NCBI GenBank assembly: GCA_025361705.1
Contig: JANYJW010000062.1
Coordinates: 1 to 56,866, forward strand
From: Gemmatimonas sp.
Lineage (GTDB): Bacteria; Gemmatimonadota; Gemmatimonadetes; Gemmatimonadales; Gemmatimonadaceae
DNA length: 56,866 bases
Direction of reading: 5' to 3'
Made by a program: the position numbers and the translations under genes. The notes beneath the pieces were generated by a model that was given only the letters and a program-made list of their open reading frames with translations, ran no database searches and was not told the origin of the DNA. Below are positions 22,970 through 32,641 of the stretch, piece after piece. Position 1 is the stretch's first letter. Every line of letters begins with the position of its first letter.

Positions 22970-24460
22970 GTGTTTCGCCGCTTTCTCCTGCTCTTCGCCA
23001 GCTGCGCCGTCGCGCTCAGCGCCGCCACTCCGGCGGCGCGGGCGCAGTCGCGCGCCAAGCAGCCGACCAAGCCGGCGGCGAAACGGCGCGCGCGCGCCAA
23101 GCCCCCGGCCAAGGCGCCCGTGCAAGGCAAGGTGCCGCCCAACATCATCATCTTCCTCGGCGACGATCTGGGCATCGGTGAAATCGGGCCGTGGGGACAG
23201 ACCGAGCTCTCGACGCCCAACATCGACCAGCTGGCGCGCGACGGAATGCGGCTCACCGAGATGCGGTCGAGCGCCGCCGTCTGCGGGCCGGCGCGCTGCT
23301 CGCTGATGACGGCGTATCACAACGGACACTGCCGGCTCGATGACAACGACAACGACTATTTGCGCACGCCCGACCTCACGCTCGCCGAGCGGCTGAAGGC
23401 GCGCGGCTACCTGACGGGACTGTTCGGCAAGTGGGGCCTCAGTTGGGACAGCCAGCCCGAGTCGTGGCCCAATGCGCAGGGCTTCGACGCGTTCTTCGGT
23501 TATCGCGACCAGCTGCACGCGCACAACTACTATCCCGAGTTCCTGCTCAGCAACACCGACTCCGTGCGCACCGGTAACGTGGTGCCGGCGCCCGGCCCCA
23601 TGGGCACCGGTCGCGCAACGACGCGCGTGGCGTACGCGCCCGACCTCATTGGCGCCCGGGCATTTGCCTTCGTGCGCGCCAACGCCAGGAAGCCGTTCTT
23701 CCTGTATTGGGCGACCAACCTGCCGCACATCAACAACGAGGGGGCGCGCGGTTTCGACGACGGCGGCTATGAGACCACCGACCTCGGCCCCTACGCCGAC
23801 AAGCCGTGGCCGATGGCCAAGCGGAGCTATGCGGCGCAGGTGCGCCGGCTCGACCAGGACCTCGGCCGCCTGCGCGCGCTGCTCGACTCGCTGGGCATCG
23901 CCAAGAACACGCTGGTCATCTTCCTGTCGGACAACGGCGCAACGATGCTCACCTCCGCCAATGACGGCAAGACCGATCGCATTGGACGCTGGTTCAACGG
24001 CACGATGAACTTCCGCGGATTCAAGGGCGACCTGTACGACGGTGGATTGCGCGTGCCGGGCATCGTGTCGTGGCCCGGCCGTGTGAAGCCAGGCACCTCA
24101 TCGGCGGTGCGCGCCGACTTTACCGACGTGCACGCAACGGTGGTCGAAGCGGCAGGACTTCCCGCCCCCAAGGGCATCGATGGCCGGTCGCTGCTGCCGG
24201 CGCTCACCGGCAAGGGCGCCGTGATCACGCGCGAGGCTTTCGTCTGGTTCTCTCCCGACCGCAACCAGTCGGCCGTGCTCTATGGCGGATGGAAGGGCGT
24301 GTGGGTGCGCGATACGCTGCACGTATTCAACGTGACGCGCGATCCGGGCGAGACCAAGGACCTCGTGCTCTCGGAGCCGGACATCGCGCGGCGCCTCACC
24401 GAGATCCGCGCCAGCGAGGACAAGCGGGTGGTGCACCCGGTGCCGCCGAGAAAGCCGTAG
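22970..24460 (+). CDS. Exported type I sulfatase (arylsulfatase family)
   Basis: The 496-residue enzyme starts at a GTG (22970) with GGAG eight bases upstream and a signal peptide (RRFLLLFASCAVALSAATPAARA). A Lys/Ala/Pro-rich linker precedes the catalytic domain. PNIIIFLGDDLGIGEIG gives the metal Asp pair (D65, D66), and CGPARCSLMTA gives the formylglycine Cys (C105) and Arg (C-x-P-x-R). The usual Gly after Thr is replaced by Ala. LFGKWGLS and FLSDNGAT are also typical. It needs a formylglycine-generating enzyme, which is not in the window. A GH1 glycosidase gene follows 19 bases later, suggesting joint action on a sulfated glycoside. Confidence 0.93.
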   Translation: MFRRFLLLFASCAVALSAATPAARAQSRAKQPTKPAAKRRARAKPPAKAPVQGKVPPNIIIFLGDDLGIGEIGPWGQTELSTPNIDQLARDGMRLTEMRSSAAVCGPARCSLMTAYHNGHCRLDDNDNDYLRTPDLTLAERLKARGYLTGLFGKWGLSWDSQPESWPNAQGFDAFFGYRDQLHAHNYYPEFLLSNTDSVRTGNVVPAPGPMGTGRATTRVAYAPDLIGARAFAFVRANARKPFFLYWATNLPHINNEGARGFDDGGYETTDLGPYADKPWPMAKRSYAAQVRRLDQDLGRLRALLDSLGIAKNTLVIFLSDNGATMLTSANDGKTDRIGRWFNGTMNFRGFKGDLYDGGLRVPGIVSWPGRVKPGTSSAVRADFTDVHATVVEAAGLPAPKGIDGRSLLPALTGKGAVITREAFVWFSPDRNQSAVLYGGWKGVWVRDTLHVFNVTRDPGETKDLVLSEPDIARRLTEIRASEDKRVVHPVPPRKP

Positions 24461-24479
24461 CCACACACAGGAGCGGGCA

Positions 24480-25851
<1,372 letters not shown>

Positions 25852-25877
<26 letters not shown>

Positions 25878-27195
25878 CTGCCCTGGCCGCCGCGCGCCGC
25901 GCCACCACATACACCGGCCACCCCACCGCCGTCAGCGCCCCGCCCCACGCCAGCGATTCCCACCCGGATCCGTAGAACGCCCACAGCACGAAGACGAATG
26001 CCAGCGCCGTGCTCATCACGAGCCCCACTGACCGCGGCACACGCCCATCGTGCATGAAACGCGCGACAGCCAGCAGGCAGAACAGGTACAGCAGCAGGTT
26101 GGTGGCCGTCGCAATGAGGATCGCAAAGTTGTACGCCGCCACGCCCACCTTGGTGTACGCCGTCAGCGTCAGCAGCGACGTGATGACTGCGCCAAGCAGA
26201 ATGCTGCGCGCCGGAGCGCCGCGTGCGTTCATGCGGCCAAACCACTGGGGCAGCGTGCCCGCATCCGCCATCGCCACCGGCACCTCGCCGCCAACGAGCA
26301 GCCAGCCGTTCAGGCAGCCAAAGCAACTCACCACGGCGCACAGCGCCACGAAGCCACCGGCGATGGCGCCCCATGACACGGCAATGAAATCGGACACCGG
26401 CGCCTTGGAGGTCGCCACGACATCCACCGGCAGCATCAGCGCCACCGCGCACGTGGCGACGATGCTCACCACGGCGCTCAACCCCGTGCCCGCCATCGTC
26501 GCGCGCGGCACAATCACCCCGGGGTTCTCTACTGCATCAGCAGGCATTGCCGCGCTCTCGAGCCCGAGCATCGCGTAGAGCGTGAGCCCCACCGCGCCAC
26601 TCGCCCCGGCGAAGCTGATTGAGCCAGCGTGCAGCGGAGGCAGCACCGCGCCCCCGCTCACCGCGAGCCGCCACACGGCGAGTCCGATCACGGCGACAAA
26701 CGGCAGCAGCTTGACGATCGACGTCACCAACTGCACGCCCCCCGCACTGCGCAGTCCGCGCAGGTTCACCCATGTGAGCAGCCAGATGGCACACAACGCA
26801 GCCAGCGGCGACGCAATTGGTGCAGCAGCGAGCGACGGCACGAGCCGCGTGAGATAGCTGATGCCCGCGATCGTAATGCCGGCATTCGCGGCCCAGATCG
26901 ACACGATGTAGCCCCACGCGCCAAGAAATGCCGCGCTGTCGCCGACCCCGAGACGCATGAAACCGAAGCTGCCGCCGACCCCCGGCATGTGCCGCGACAA
27001 CTCGGCGAACACCCACGCCAGGCAGAGCGCCCCGACAAACGTGATGACCCACGCCGCCACGGAGTTCCACCCGTAGCCCGCCAGCCCCGCCGGCAGCATG
27101 AAGATGGCCGAGCCGATGATGTTGCCAACGACCAGCGCCGTCGCAAGCCAGAACCCGAACTTGCGGCGGCGCACAGCGGAACCTGGAACGGTCAC
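25852..27195 (-). CDS. APC-family amino acid permease (AdiC-like)
   Basis: The 447-residue protein has about twelve membrane helices. It opens with FGFWLATALVVGNIIGSAIFMLPAGLAGYGW, the GSGI/F substrate-binding helix of the APC superfamily. AFLGAWGYIVSIWAANAGI and the later YAMLGLESAAMPADAVENP (the helix 6 G-x-E region) also fit antiporters for basic amino acids such as arginine/agmatine or lysine/cadaverine. It starts at a GTG (27195), 36 bases after the aminotransferase stop, and is the last gene of the CoA-transferase operon. It is the likely uptake or exchange step for the amino acid metabolised by that operon. Substrate is inferred from family likeness only. Confidence 0.9.
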
Positions 27196-27231
27196 GGCGA
27201 GTGGGGGGCTCGGGTTACCTGCAGGGCGGCG

Positions 27232-28566
27232 CTATGCGCCGTGTGCTTCCGTGATGCTCTTGTCGAGAATCTCGATCGCTTCGTCCACGTCGTCCGTGCT
27301 GATCATGAGCGGCGGCATGAAGCGCACCGTGCTCTGTCCGCAGGCGAGCAGCAGCATGCCGTTGTAGAAGCTGCGCGTGATGATGGTGTCGCAGAGCTTC
27401 TTGGCCGGCGCACCGTCCGGCGCCACCATCTCGATGCCGATCATCAGGCCGCGGCCGCGCACATCACCGATGCACGCGTGTTTCGTCTGCAGCGTGCGCA
27501 GCTTGTCCAGGAAGTAGGCGCCGACGGTGGCCGCGTTGGCCATGTACTCGCCCTCCACCAGGTCCAGCGTGGCGAGCGCCGCCGCACAGCAGATCGGGTT
27601 TCCGCCGTACGTGTTGCCGTGCGCGCCGCGCTTCCACGTCTCCATGATCTTCTTCTTCGCCACCACCAGGCCAATCGGCATGCCGCTGCCGAGCCCCTTG
27701 GCGAGCGTCATGATGTCCGGCGTGACACCCCAGTGCTGCGAGGCGAACATCTTGCCCGAGCGTCCGATCCCACACTGGACCTCGTCAAAGATGAGCAGGA
27801 TGCCGTGCCGGTCGCAGAGCGCGCGCAGCCCCTGCAGGAAGCCATCGGGCGGCACCAGGTAGCCACCCTCGCCCTGAATGGGCTCCACCATGATGGCCGC
27901 GACTTCCTTGGCCGGCACGTTGTTCACGAACAGGATGTTCTCGATGTAGTCGAGCACCGCCTTGCCCTGGTCGGCGCCGGCAAAGAGCGGGCGGAACGTG
28001 TTGGGAAACGGCACGTGCGTGACGCCCGGCATCGTCGGGAAGATGCCCGTCTGCTGCGTGTACTTGCTCGCCGTGAATGCCAGCGACCCCATGCTGCGCC
28101 CGTGGAACCCACCGAGGAATCCGATGAAACGCTGCCGCCCCGTGAAGGTGCGGGCAAGCTTGAGCGCCCCTTCCACCGATTCCGTCCCACTCTGGGCCGT
28201 GAAGCACATCACCGGCTCGTTGCCCATCGGCTTGAGTTCGTTGATGCGCTCGCCAAGCCGGACCTGGCGTTCGTGCCAGTAGTCATTGGAGATGTGAATG
28301 AAGTCGTCGGCGGCGTCCTTGATTGCCTGCACCACCGCCGGGTGTGCGTGGCCGGTGGAGCAGACCGCGATGCCGCCCGCGAAGTCGAGGAATCGGTTGC
28401 CGTCCACGTCCCACACCTCGGCGCCCCGGCCATGCGACATGGCGAACGGGTAGTCCCGGGGCGACGACGGGGAGATCACCTGGTCGTCGCGCGCGATGAG
28501 CGCCTTTGCCTTTGGGCCGGGCAGTGCGGTGACGATGCGTGGGGACTTCGAAGCTATTGCCGTCAT
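27232..28566 (-). CDS. Class-III PLP aminotransferase (ornithine/4-aminobutyrate type)
   Basis: The 444-residue enzyme has the class-III fold: FLDFAGGIAVCSTGHAHPAVV, MCFTAQSGTESVEGALKLAR, GFHGRSMGSLAFTASK, VEPIQGEGGYLVPP, LIFDEVQCGIGRSGKMF and the PLP lysine in DIMTLAKGLGSGMPIG, with NPICCAAALATLDL near the end. This set is closest to 4-aminobutyrate and acetylornithine-type transaminases, which act on an omega-amino group. GAGG lies nine bases before the ATG at 28566. It sits 11 bases after the CoA-transferase beta gene. The combination suggests catabolism of a diamino or omega-amino acid; the exact substrate is not decidable. Confidence 0.92.
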   Translation of the reverse strand: MTAIASKSPRIVTALPGPKAKALIARDDQVISPSSPRDYPFAMSHGRGAEVWDVDGNRFLDFAGGIAVCSTGHAHPAVVQAIKDAADDFIHISNDYWHERQVRLGERINELKPMGNEPVMCFTAQSGTESVEGALKLARTFTGRQRFIGFLGGFHGRSMGSLAFTASKYTQQTGIFPTMPGVTHVPFPNTFRPLFAGADQGKAVLDYIENILFVNNVPAKEVAAIMVEPIQGEGGYLVPPDGFLQGLRALCDRHGILLIFDEVQCGIGRSGKMFASQHWGVTPDIMTLAKGLGSGMPIGLVVAKKKIMETWKRGAHGNTYGGNPICCAAALATLDLVEGEYMANAATVGAYFLDKLRTLQTKHACIGDVRGRGLMIGIEMVAPDGAPAKKLCDTIITRSFYNGMLLLACGQSTVRFMPPLMISTDDVDEAIEILDKSITEAHGA

Positions 28567-28577
28567 GGGTGCGGTCC

Positions 28578-29369
28578 TCAAGTCGGAAGCGCGATGCGTA
28601 CGCGATGGCCGTGCGCCACGCGCGTGCGGTCGTGCAGCGCCCGCAGCGTCCGAAGTTCATCGTCGGACGGCGGGACAATGGAGACCACCGTGTCGGCGAC
28701 GCGCAACGGCCAGCCACAGGCCGCGCGCACGTCATCCACGGTGATCCCCTGAAAGATGCCACTTAATGTCAGTTCGCGTGACCCCTCAGCCGGCGTGAGG
28801 ACGCCGAGGTCTGTAATCACGGCGCGAGGGCCGTTGCCCGCAATTCCCGCACGCGCGCGTGAGTCTTTCCCGTCGAGCCATCCCACGGTGGTGCGGAAAT
28901 CGAGCCGCGCCATGAAGTTGCGCCGCGACTGCTTCATCACGATGAGCAGGTCCCGGACGTTGGTTGCGATCTCCGGCGCGCCGCCGGCGCCAGGCAGCCG
29001 CACCGTGGGCGCGTCGTAGGCGCCAATGACCGTGCTGTTGAGGTTGCCGAAACGGTCGACCTGCGCGGCGCTGAGGAAACCGATGTCCACGCGGCCGCGC
29101 TGCAAGTAGTGCGTAAAGACCTCCGGCAGCGGGATGACCGACAGCGCCGTGTCGGCCAGCTCGCCGTCGCCGATGCTGAGCGGCAGCACGGTGGGACGGG
29201 TGCCGATGGTTCCCGACTCGTAAATCAGCACGAGGTCTGGCGCGTGCGTGAGGCGCGCGAGGTTGCAGGCCGCGCTCGGCAAGCCGATGCCCACAAAGCA
29301 GGTCGCACCGTTCGGCAGCCGCCGCGCGGCGGCAACGGTCATCATCTCGTCGGGCGTGTATGCCGTCAC
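28578..29369 (-). CDS. CoA-transferase family I, beta subunit
   Basis: The 263-residue protein resembles the beta subunit of glutaconate/3-oxoacid CoA-transferases. The active-site Glu lies in LVLIYESGTIGTRP, and the fold is marked by CFVGIGLPSAACNLARLTHAPDL, VDIGFLSAAQVDRFGNLNSTVIG, LPGAGGAPEIATNV and ITDLGVL. It forms a heteromer with the alpha subunit encoded immediately upstream (start and stop overlap as ATGA). The enzyme moves CoA between two acids, activating a catabolic intermediate. Related IpdB proteins are actually hydratases, so the reaction needs testing. Confidence 0.9.
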   Translation of the reverse strand: MTAYTPDEMMTVAAARRLPNGATCFVGIGLPSAACNLARLTHAPDLVLIYESGTIGTRPTVLPLSIGDGELADTALSVIPLPEVFTHYLQRGRVDIGFLSAAQVDRFGNLNSTVIGAYDAPTVRLPGAGGAPEIATNVRDLLIVMKQSRRNFMARLDFRTTVGWLDGKDSRARAGIAGNGPRAVITDLGVLTPAEGSRELTLSGIFQGITVDDVRAACGWPLRVADTVVSIVPPSDDELRTLRALHDRTRVAHGHRVRIALPT

Positions 29370-30223
29370 GCGGCGACCCCGAGCAGGCGCAGAAAGTCAG
29401 CGTGCGTCGCGGTGGCCAGCACGTGGGTGCGCATCCACTCCATGAAGCGGTCGCGGTCGCGGGCGATGTCGTCCCACGCCTGATAGAACGCGTTGTCGCG
29501 CGCGTAGACGCCGTGCGCGTACGACGGGTAGGCCCCGCCGGGAACGACGGCAATGGCGGCCACCTGCCACGCGGGAATCACGAACGCGTTCATCGGTGCA
29601 TCGAGCCGATCGACCACCGCCTCGACGGTGACGACGAGCGCGCGCGCCGCCTGCGCCGCCTCGCGGCTTGCCCCCACGATGCCGTGGAGCAGCACGTTGC
29701 CCTCGCGGTCGGCCGTTTGCGCGTGCAGCACCGTCACGTCGGGGGTGAGCGCGGGGACGGCGGCGAGCTGCTCGCCCGTGAAGGGGCACTTAATAGTAGC
29801 AATGTGCGACTTATTAACGAGCGGCAGGTCGGTGCCGGCATAGGCGCGCAGGACCCCGAACGGCAGGCCGCTCGCCCCGGCGGCGTAGCGCGCCGCCATG
29901 CCTGCGTGGCTGTGCTCGTCAAGCGCAAGCGGACACGGCCACCCATGTTCGACGGCGTCGCGCAGGCGGTGCAGCGAGCCGACCCCGGGGTTGCCGCCCC
30001 ACGAAAAGACCAGCGTGGAGGCGCACCCCATGCCAATCATCTGGTCGTAAATGATGTCGGGCGTGGCGCGCACCAGCGTGAGTTCGCGCCGACCCTGCCG
30101 GATGAGCTCGTGCCCGGCAGCGAACGGAATGAGATGCGTGAAGCCCTCGAGCGCAACGGACATGCCGTCGTGCACGTGGTGCGCCATCGCGTCGCGCAGC
30201 GGGAGGAACGCGGGCTTGGTCAT
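29366..30223 (-). CDS. CoA-transferase family I, alpha subunit
   Basis: The 285-residue protein is the alpha partner of the adjacent beta subunit, of GctA/IpdA type: FLPLRDAMAHHVHDGMSVALEGF, HELIRQGRRELTLVRATPDI, LVFSWGGNPGVGSLHRLRDA and VTVLHAQTADREGNVLLHG. It overlaps both neighbours by 4 bases (ATGA), consistent with coupled translation. A 28-base AT-rich dyad lies inside the gene, where a run of codons ending in A or T (encoding LVNKSHIATIK) breaks the otherwise GC-ending codon use. Substrate is unknown. Confidence 0.9.
   Translation of the reverse strand: MTKPAFLPLRDAMAHHVHDGMSVALEGFTHLIPFAAGHELIRQGRRELTLVRATPDIIYDQMIGMGCASTLVFSWGGNPGVGSLHRLRDAVEHGWPCPLALDEHSHAGMAARYAAGASGLPFGVLRAYAGTDLPLVNKSHIATIKCPFTGEQLAAVPALTPDVTVLHAQTADREGNVLLHGIVGASREAAQAARALVVTVEAVVDRLDAPMNAFVIPAWQVAAIAVVPGGAYPSYAHGVYARDNAFYQAWDDIARDRDRFMEWMRTHVLATATHADFLRLLGVAA
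29790..29817. other. AT-rich inverted repeat inside a CoA-transferase gene
   Basis: TTAATAGT and ACTTATTAA are imperfect inverted arms separated by 11 bases. The coding-strand codons here are GTT, AAT, ATT, GCT, ACT and ATT, all unusual for this GC-rich sequence, so the stretch stands out from everything around it. Confidence 0.6.
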
Positions 30224-31551
30224 GGGCGGTGCGGCGCCGCGTGCGCGGTGAGCAGCCGGTCGAGCAGCGCGAGCGTGTCAGCGATGTCCTGTTCCGCGAC
30301 CACGAGCGGCGGCGCGAGAATGAGCAGGTTGCCGCGCACCGCCAACGACACGCCCGCGGCCATCGCATCGGTGAGCACCCGCCGCAGCATCAGTGGCACC
30401 TGCGGCCACGGGGCCAGGGGAGCGCGCGACCGGCGATCCTCCACGAACTCGAGCACGGCAAACAGCCCGTGGCCGCCGCGCACGTCGCCGATGGTCGGAT
30501 GACGCTCCTGCAGCGCACGCAGCGCGGTGAACAACTCCGCGCCCAACCGGCGCGAGCGCTCGATGAGCCCCTCCGACTCGTACGCTTCCATCGCGGCCAC
30601 TCCCGCTGCGCACGAGAGCGGATGCCCGCCGAATGTCAGCCCGGTGAGCAGCATTTGGTCTTCCAGCCGCGCCGCGACGGCGGCCGACATCACCACGGCG
30701 CCCAGCGGCAGGTGTGCGCCCGTGAGTCCCTTGGCCAGCGTCATCAGGTCGGGACGCCCCGCCTCGCCATACCGCTGCCAGGCGAACCATTCACCACACC
30801 GCCCGAAGCCGCTCATCACTTCGTCGGCAATGAGGTACGCGCCCGCCCAGGTGGCCGCCGCTCGCACCTGCGGCCAGTACGAGTCCGGCGCGATGATGCC
30901 GTTGGTGCCGGCGTTGGGTTCCATGAGCACCGCAGCCACTTCGTCGCGCCCGATGCGCCCAATCAGCTCGCTCACGTGCGCCGCCGCACGCGCGCCGCAC
31001 GCCTCGGGTGTCGTCGTGCCAAACGGGCAGCGATACGCATATGGGGGCAGCGCGTGCACCACACCGAACGTGGCGGGGTCCACCTGGTCGCGCGTGCGGC
31101 TGTCGCCCGAGAGCGCCATCGCGGCGTGCGTGGCCCCGTGGTACGACCGGTCGCGCGCCACCACGATGCCACGCGGCCGGCCCAGCGCCTGCCGCGCGAT
31201 CTTCACCGCGTGCTCGTTGGCATCGGCCCCGCCGAGCGTGAAAAAGACGCGCCCTCCCGCATCACCACTTTTCTCGAGCAGCATCTCGGCGAGACGCGCC
31301 CTCGGCGCGGCGCCCCAGGCGTTGGAGACGTAACACAAGCGCTCCGCCTGCTCGCGGATGGCGCGCACCACGGCGGGGTGCTGGTGGCCCAGATTGGAGC
31401 ACTCCGACTGACTGCTGAAGTCGAGAATCGACCGGCCATCGGCCGTGAACAGCCGCGCGCCCTCGCCGCCGACGATCTCGGGACCGTCCCACGCCGACTG
31501 CACCGTCCAGTTGTGCAGGACCGACTCGCGTTCGGGGCGATGGGTGGTCAT
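30220..31551 (-). CDS. Class-III PLP aminotransferase (taurine/beta-alanine-pyruvate type)
   Basis: The 443-residue enzyme resembles taurine- and beta-alanine-pyruvate transaminases: ILDFSSQSECSNLGHQHPAVV, VFFTLGGADANEHAVKIARQ, VARDRSYHGATHAAMALSGD, LMEPNAGTNGIIAPD, LIADEVMSGFGRCGEWF and the PLP lysine in LMTLAKGLTGAHLPLGAVV, then GGHPLSCAAGVA. It is the first gene of the operon and overlaps the CoA-transferase alpha start by 4 bases. The ATG at 31551 is only five bases past a TATATT box, so the transcript may start at or near the start codon. It lies divergent to the DDAH gene. Confidence 0.9.
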   Translation of the reverse strand: MTTHRPERESVLHNWTVQSAWDGPEIVGGEGARLFTADGRSILDFSSQSECSNLGHQHPAVVRAIREQAERLCYVSNAWGAAPRARLAEMLLEKSGDAGGRVFFTLGGADANEHAVKIARQALGRPRGIVVARDRSYHGATHAAMALSGDSRTRDQVDPATFGVVHALPPYAYRCPFGTTTPEACGARAAAHVSELIGRIGRDEVAAVLMEPNAGTNGIIAPDSYWPQVRAAATWAGAYLIADEVMSGFGRCGEWFAWQRYGEAGRPDLMTLAKGLTGAHLPLGAVVMSAAVAARLEDQMLLTGLTFGGHPLSCAAGVAAMEAYESEGLIERSRRLGAELFTALRALQERHPTIGDVRGGHGLFAVLEFVEDRRSRAPLAPWPQVPLMLRRVLTDAMAAGVSLAVRGNLLILAPPLVVAEQDIADTLALLDRLLTAHAAPHRP

Positions 31552-31556
31552 TCCCG

Positions 31557-31562
31557 AATATA
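31557..31562 (-). promoter_or_regulatory. -10-like box of the aminotransferase/CoA-transferase operon
   Basis: TATATT on the minus strand lies five bases before the ATG at 31551, which would give a leaderless or nearly leaderless message. No convincing -35 box is visible at the usual spacing. Confidence 0.5.
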
Positions 31563-31584
31563 CAGAACGGCTCCGTGGGCGCGC

Positions 31585-31613
31585 TTGGCATCGCCACCGC
31601 GACCCGGTATCGT
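31585..31613 (+). promoter_or_regulatory. Sigma-70-like promoter of the DDAH gene
   Basis: TTGGCA (31585-31590), a 17-base spacer and TATCGT (31608-31613) match five and four of six consensus bases. Transcription would start near 31620, about six bases before the ATG at 31626, and no ribosome binding site is seen. Confidence 0.65.
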
Positions 31614-31625
31614 CCATCGATCCCC

Positions 31626-32414
31626 ATGACCGCACCCCTGCTCCGCTGGATTGCACTCACGCGCGAGGTGTCGCCGAGCATCGCCGAGTGCGAACTGACG
31701 CACCTGGCGCGCACGCCGATTCGCGTGGACGTGGCCCGCGCCCAGCACCGCGGCTACGAGCGGACGCTGGCGTCGCTGGGCTGCGAGGTGCGGCGGGTGG
31801 AGCCCGCGCCGACGCACCCCGACGCCGTGTTCATCGAGGACACCGCGGTGGTGCTCGACGAACTGGCCGTGCTCACGCGGCCCGGGGCGAAGTCTCGGCG
31901 CGCCGAGGGAACAGCGGTGGCGGCGGCCCTGGCGCTGTTGCGCACGGTGGTCCGCATGGCGGCGCCCGGCACGCTGGATGGCGGCGACGTGCTGGTCATC
32001 GGGAAAGCCGTGTTCGTGGGACGCACGCCGCGCACGAACGACGCGGGCATCGAGCAGCTGCGCGCCGCACTCACGCCGCACGGATATGCGGTGCACGGCG
32101 TCGCGGTCACCGGCTGCCTGCACCTGAAGAGCGCCGTGACCGCACTCGATGCCGAGTCGGTGCTGTTGAATCCCGCCTGGATTGACACCGCGGTCTTCAC
32201 TGGCTACCGCGTGGTGACCGTCGACCCCGCCGAACCAACGGGCGCCAACGTGCTGCGTATTGGCGACGCGCTCGTGTACGACACGTCGCACCCGCGCACG
32301 CGCGAGCGGCTGGAGCCCCTGGGGCACGTAATCCACACGGTGGACGCCTCGGAGCTGGCCAAGGCGGAGGGCGCGTTGACGTGCTGCTCCCTGCTGGTGC
32401 GCGTGGGCTGTTAG
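31626..32414 (+). CDS. Dimethylarginine dimethylaminohydrolase (DDAH)
   Basis: The 262-residue enzyme belongs to the pentein fold family and should hydrolyse methylated arginine to citrulline plus a methylamine. Family motifs are present in order: FIEDTAVVLDE (residues about 69-79), GTLDGGDVLVIG (116-126), the catalytic His in CLHLKSAVT (H166) and the catalytic Cys in KAEGALTCCSLLVR (C253 or C254). The ATG at 31626 was chosen; it has no ribosome binding site but follows a good promoter by a few bases. It is divergent from the aminotransferase/CoA-transferase/permease operon, which hints at degradation of arginine-type amino acids. Related pentein enzymes such as arginine deiminase are longer. 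Confidence 0.92.
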   Translation: MTAPLLRWIALTREVSPSIAECELTHLARTPIRVDVARAQHRGYERTLASLGCEVRRVEPAPTHPDAVFIEDTAVVLDELAVLTRPGAKSRRAEGTAVAAALALLRTVVRMAAPGTLDGGDVLVIGKAVFVGRTPRTNDAGIEQLRAALTPHGYAVHGVAVTGCLHLKSAVTALDAESVLLNPAWIDTAVFTGYRVVTVDPAEPTGANVLRIGDALVYDTSHPRTRERLEPLGHVIHTVDASELAKAEGALTCCSLLVRVGC

Positions 32415-32504
32415 CTAGCTCGCAAACTGCCGAACGATGATGACAATGCATCCTAGCTGCACGAAGGCGAGGACGTTCGTGCCGCGACGTTCATTGCGTG
32501 TGAC
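32415..32504 (-). pseudogene. Probable transposase C-terminal remnant (IS5-like)
   Basis: A 29-codon minus-strand frame between two stops reads RNERRGTNVLAFVQLGCIVI and then IVRQFAS before a stop directly abutting the DDAH stop codon. The pattern ERRxxxxLAFVQLxxxxI is typical of the C-terminal end of IS5-type transposases. No start, catalytic DDE residues or terminal inverted repeats are present, so it would be a decayed fragment. The rest of the gap to 32641 holds no gene; it contains a dyad (GTGAA-ACCGCGGTTCAC region, 32541-32557). Confidence 0.4.
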
Positions 32505-32641
32505 TCACTTCACTGCAAATCACCCGGTGCGGGAGAAAGCGTGAAACCGCGGTTCACGCGGGCGTCCTTGAAAGCACCGACGTGTACCCCCTATCGGTGA
32601 GGAACACCTCAACGGCAGGAGCCCCACCGCAATTCTCCCGA

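Noticed and set aside
26629-28752. A 707-codon plus-strand open frame across the permease and aminotransferase genes
   Set aside because: It spans two well-supported minus-strand genes and the gap between them, and the product is Arg/His-rich without motifs.
32520-32600. The dyad near 32541-32557 as an insertion sequence end
   Set aside because: No matching inverted copy or target duplication was found on the other side of the lipoprotein gene.
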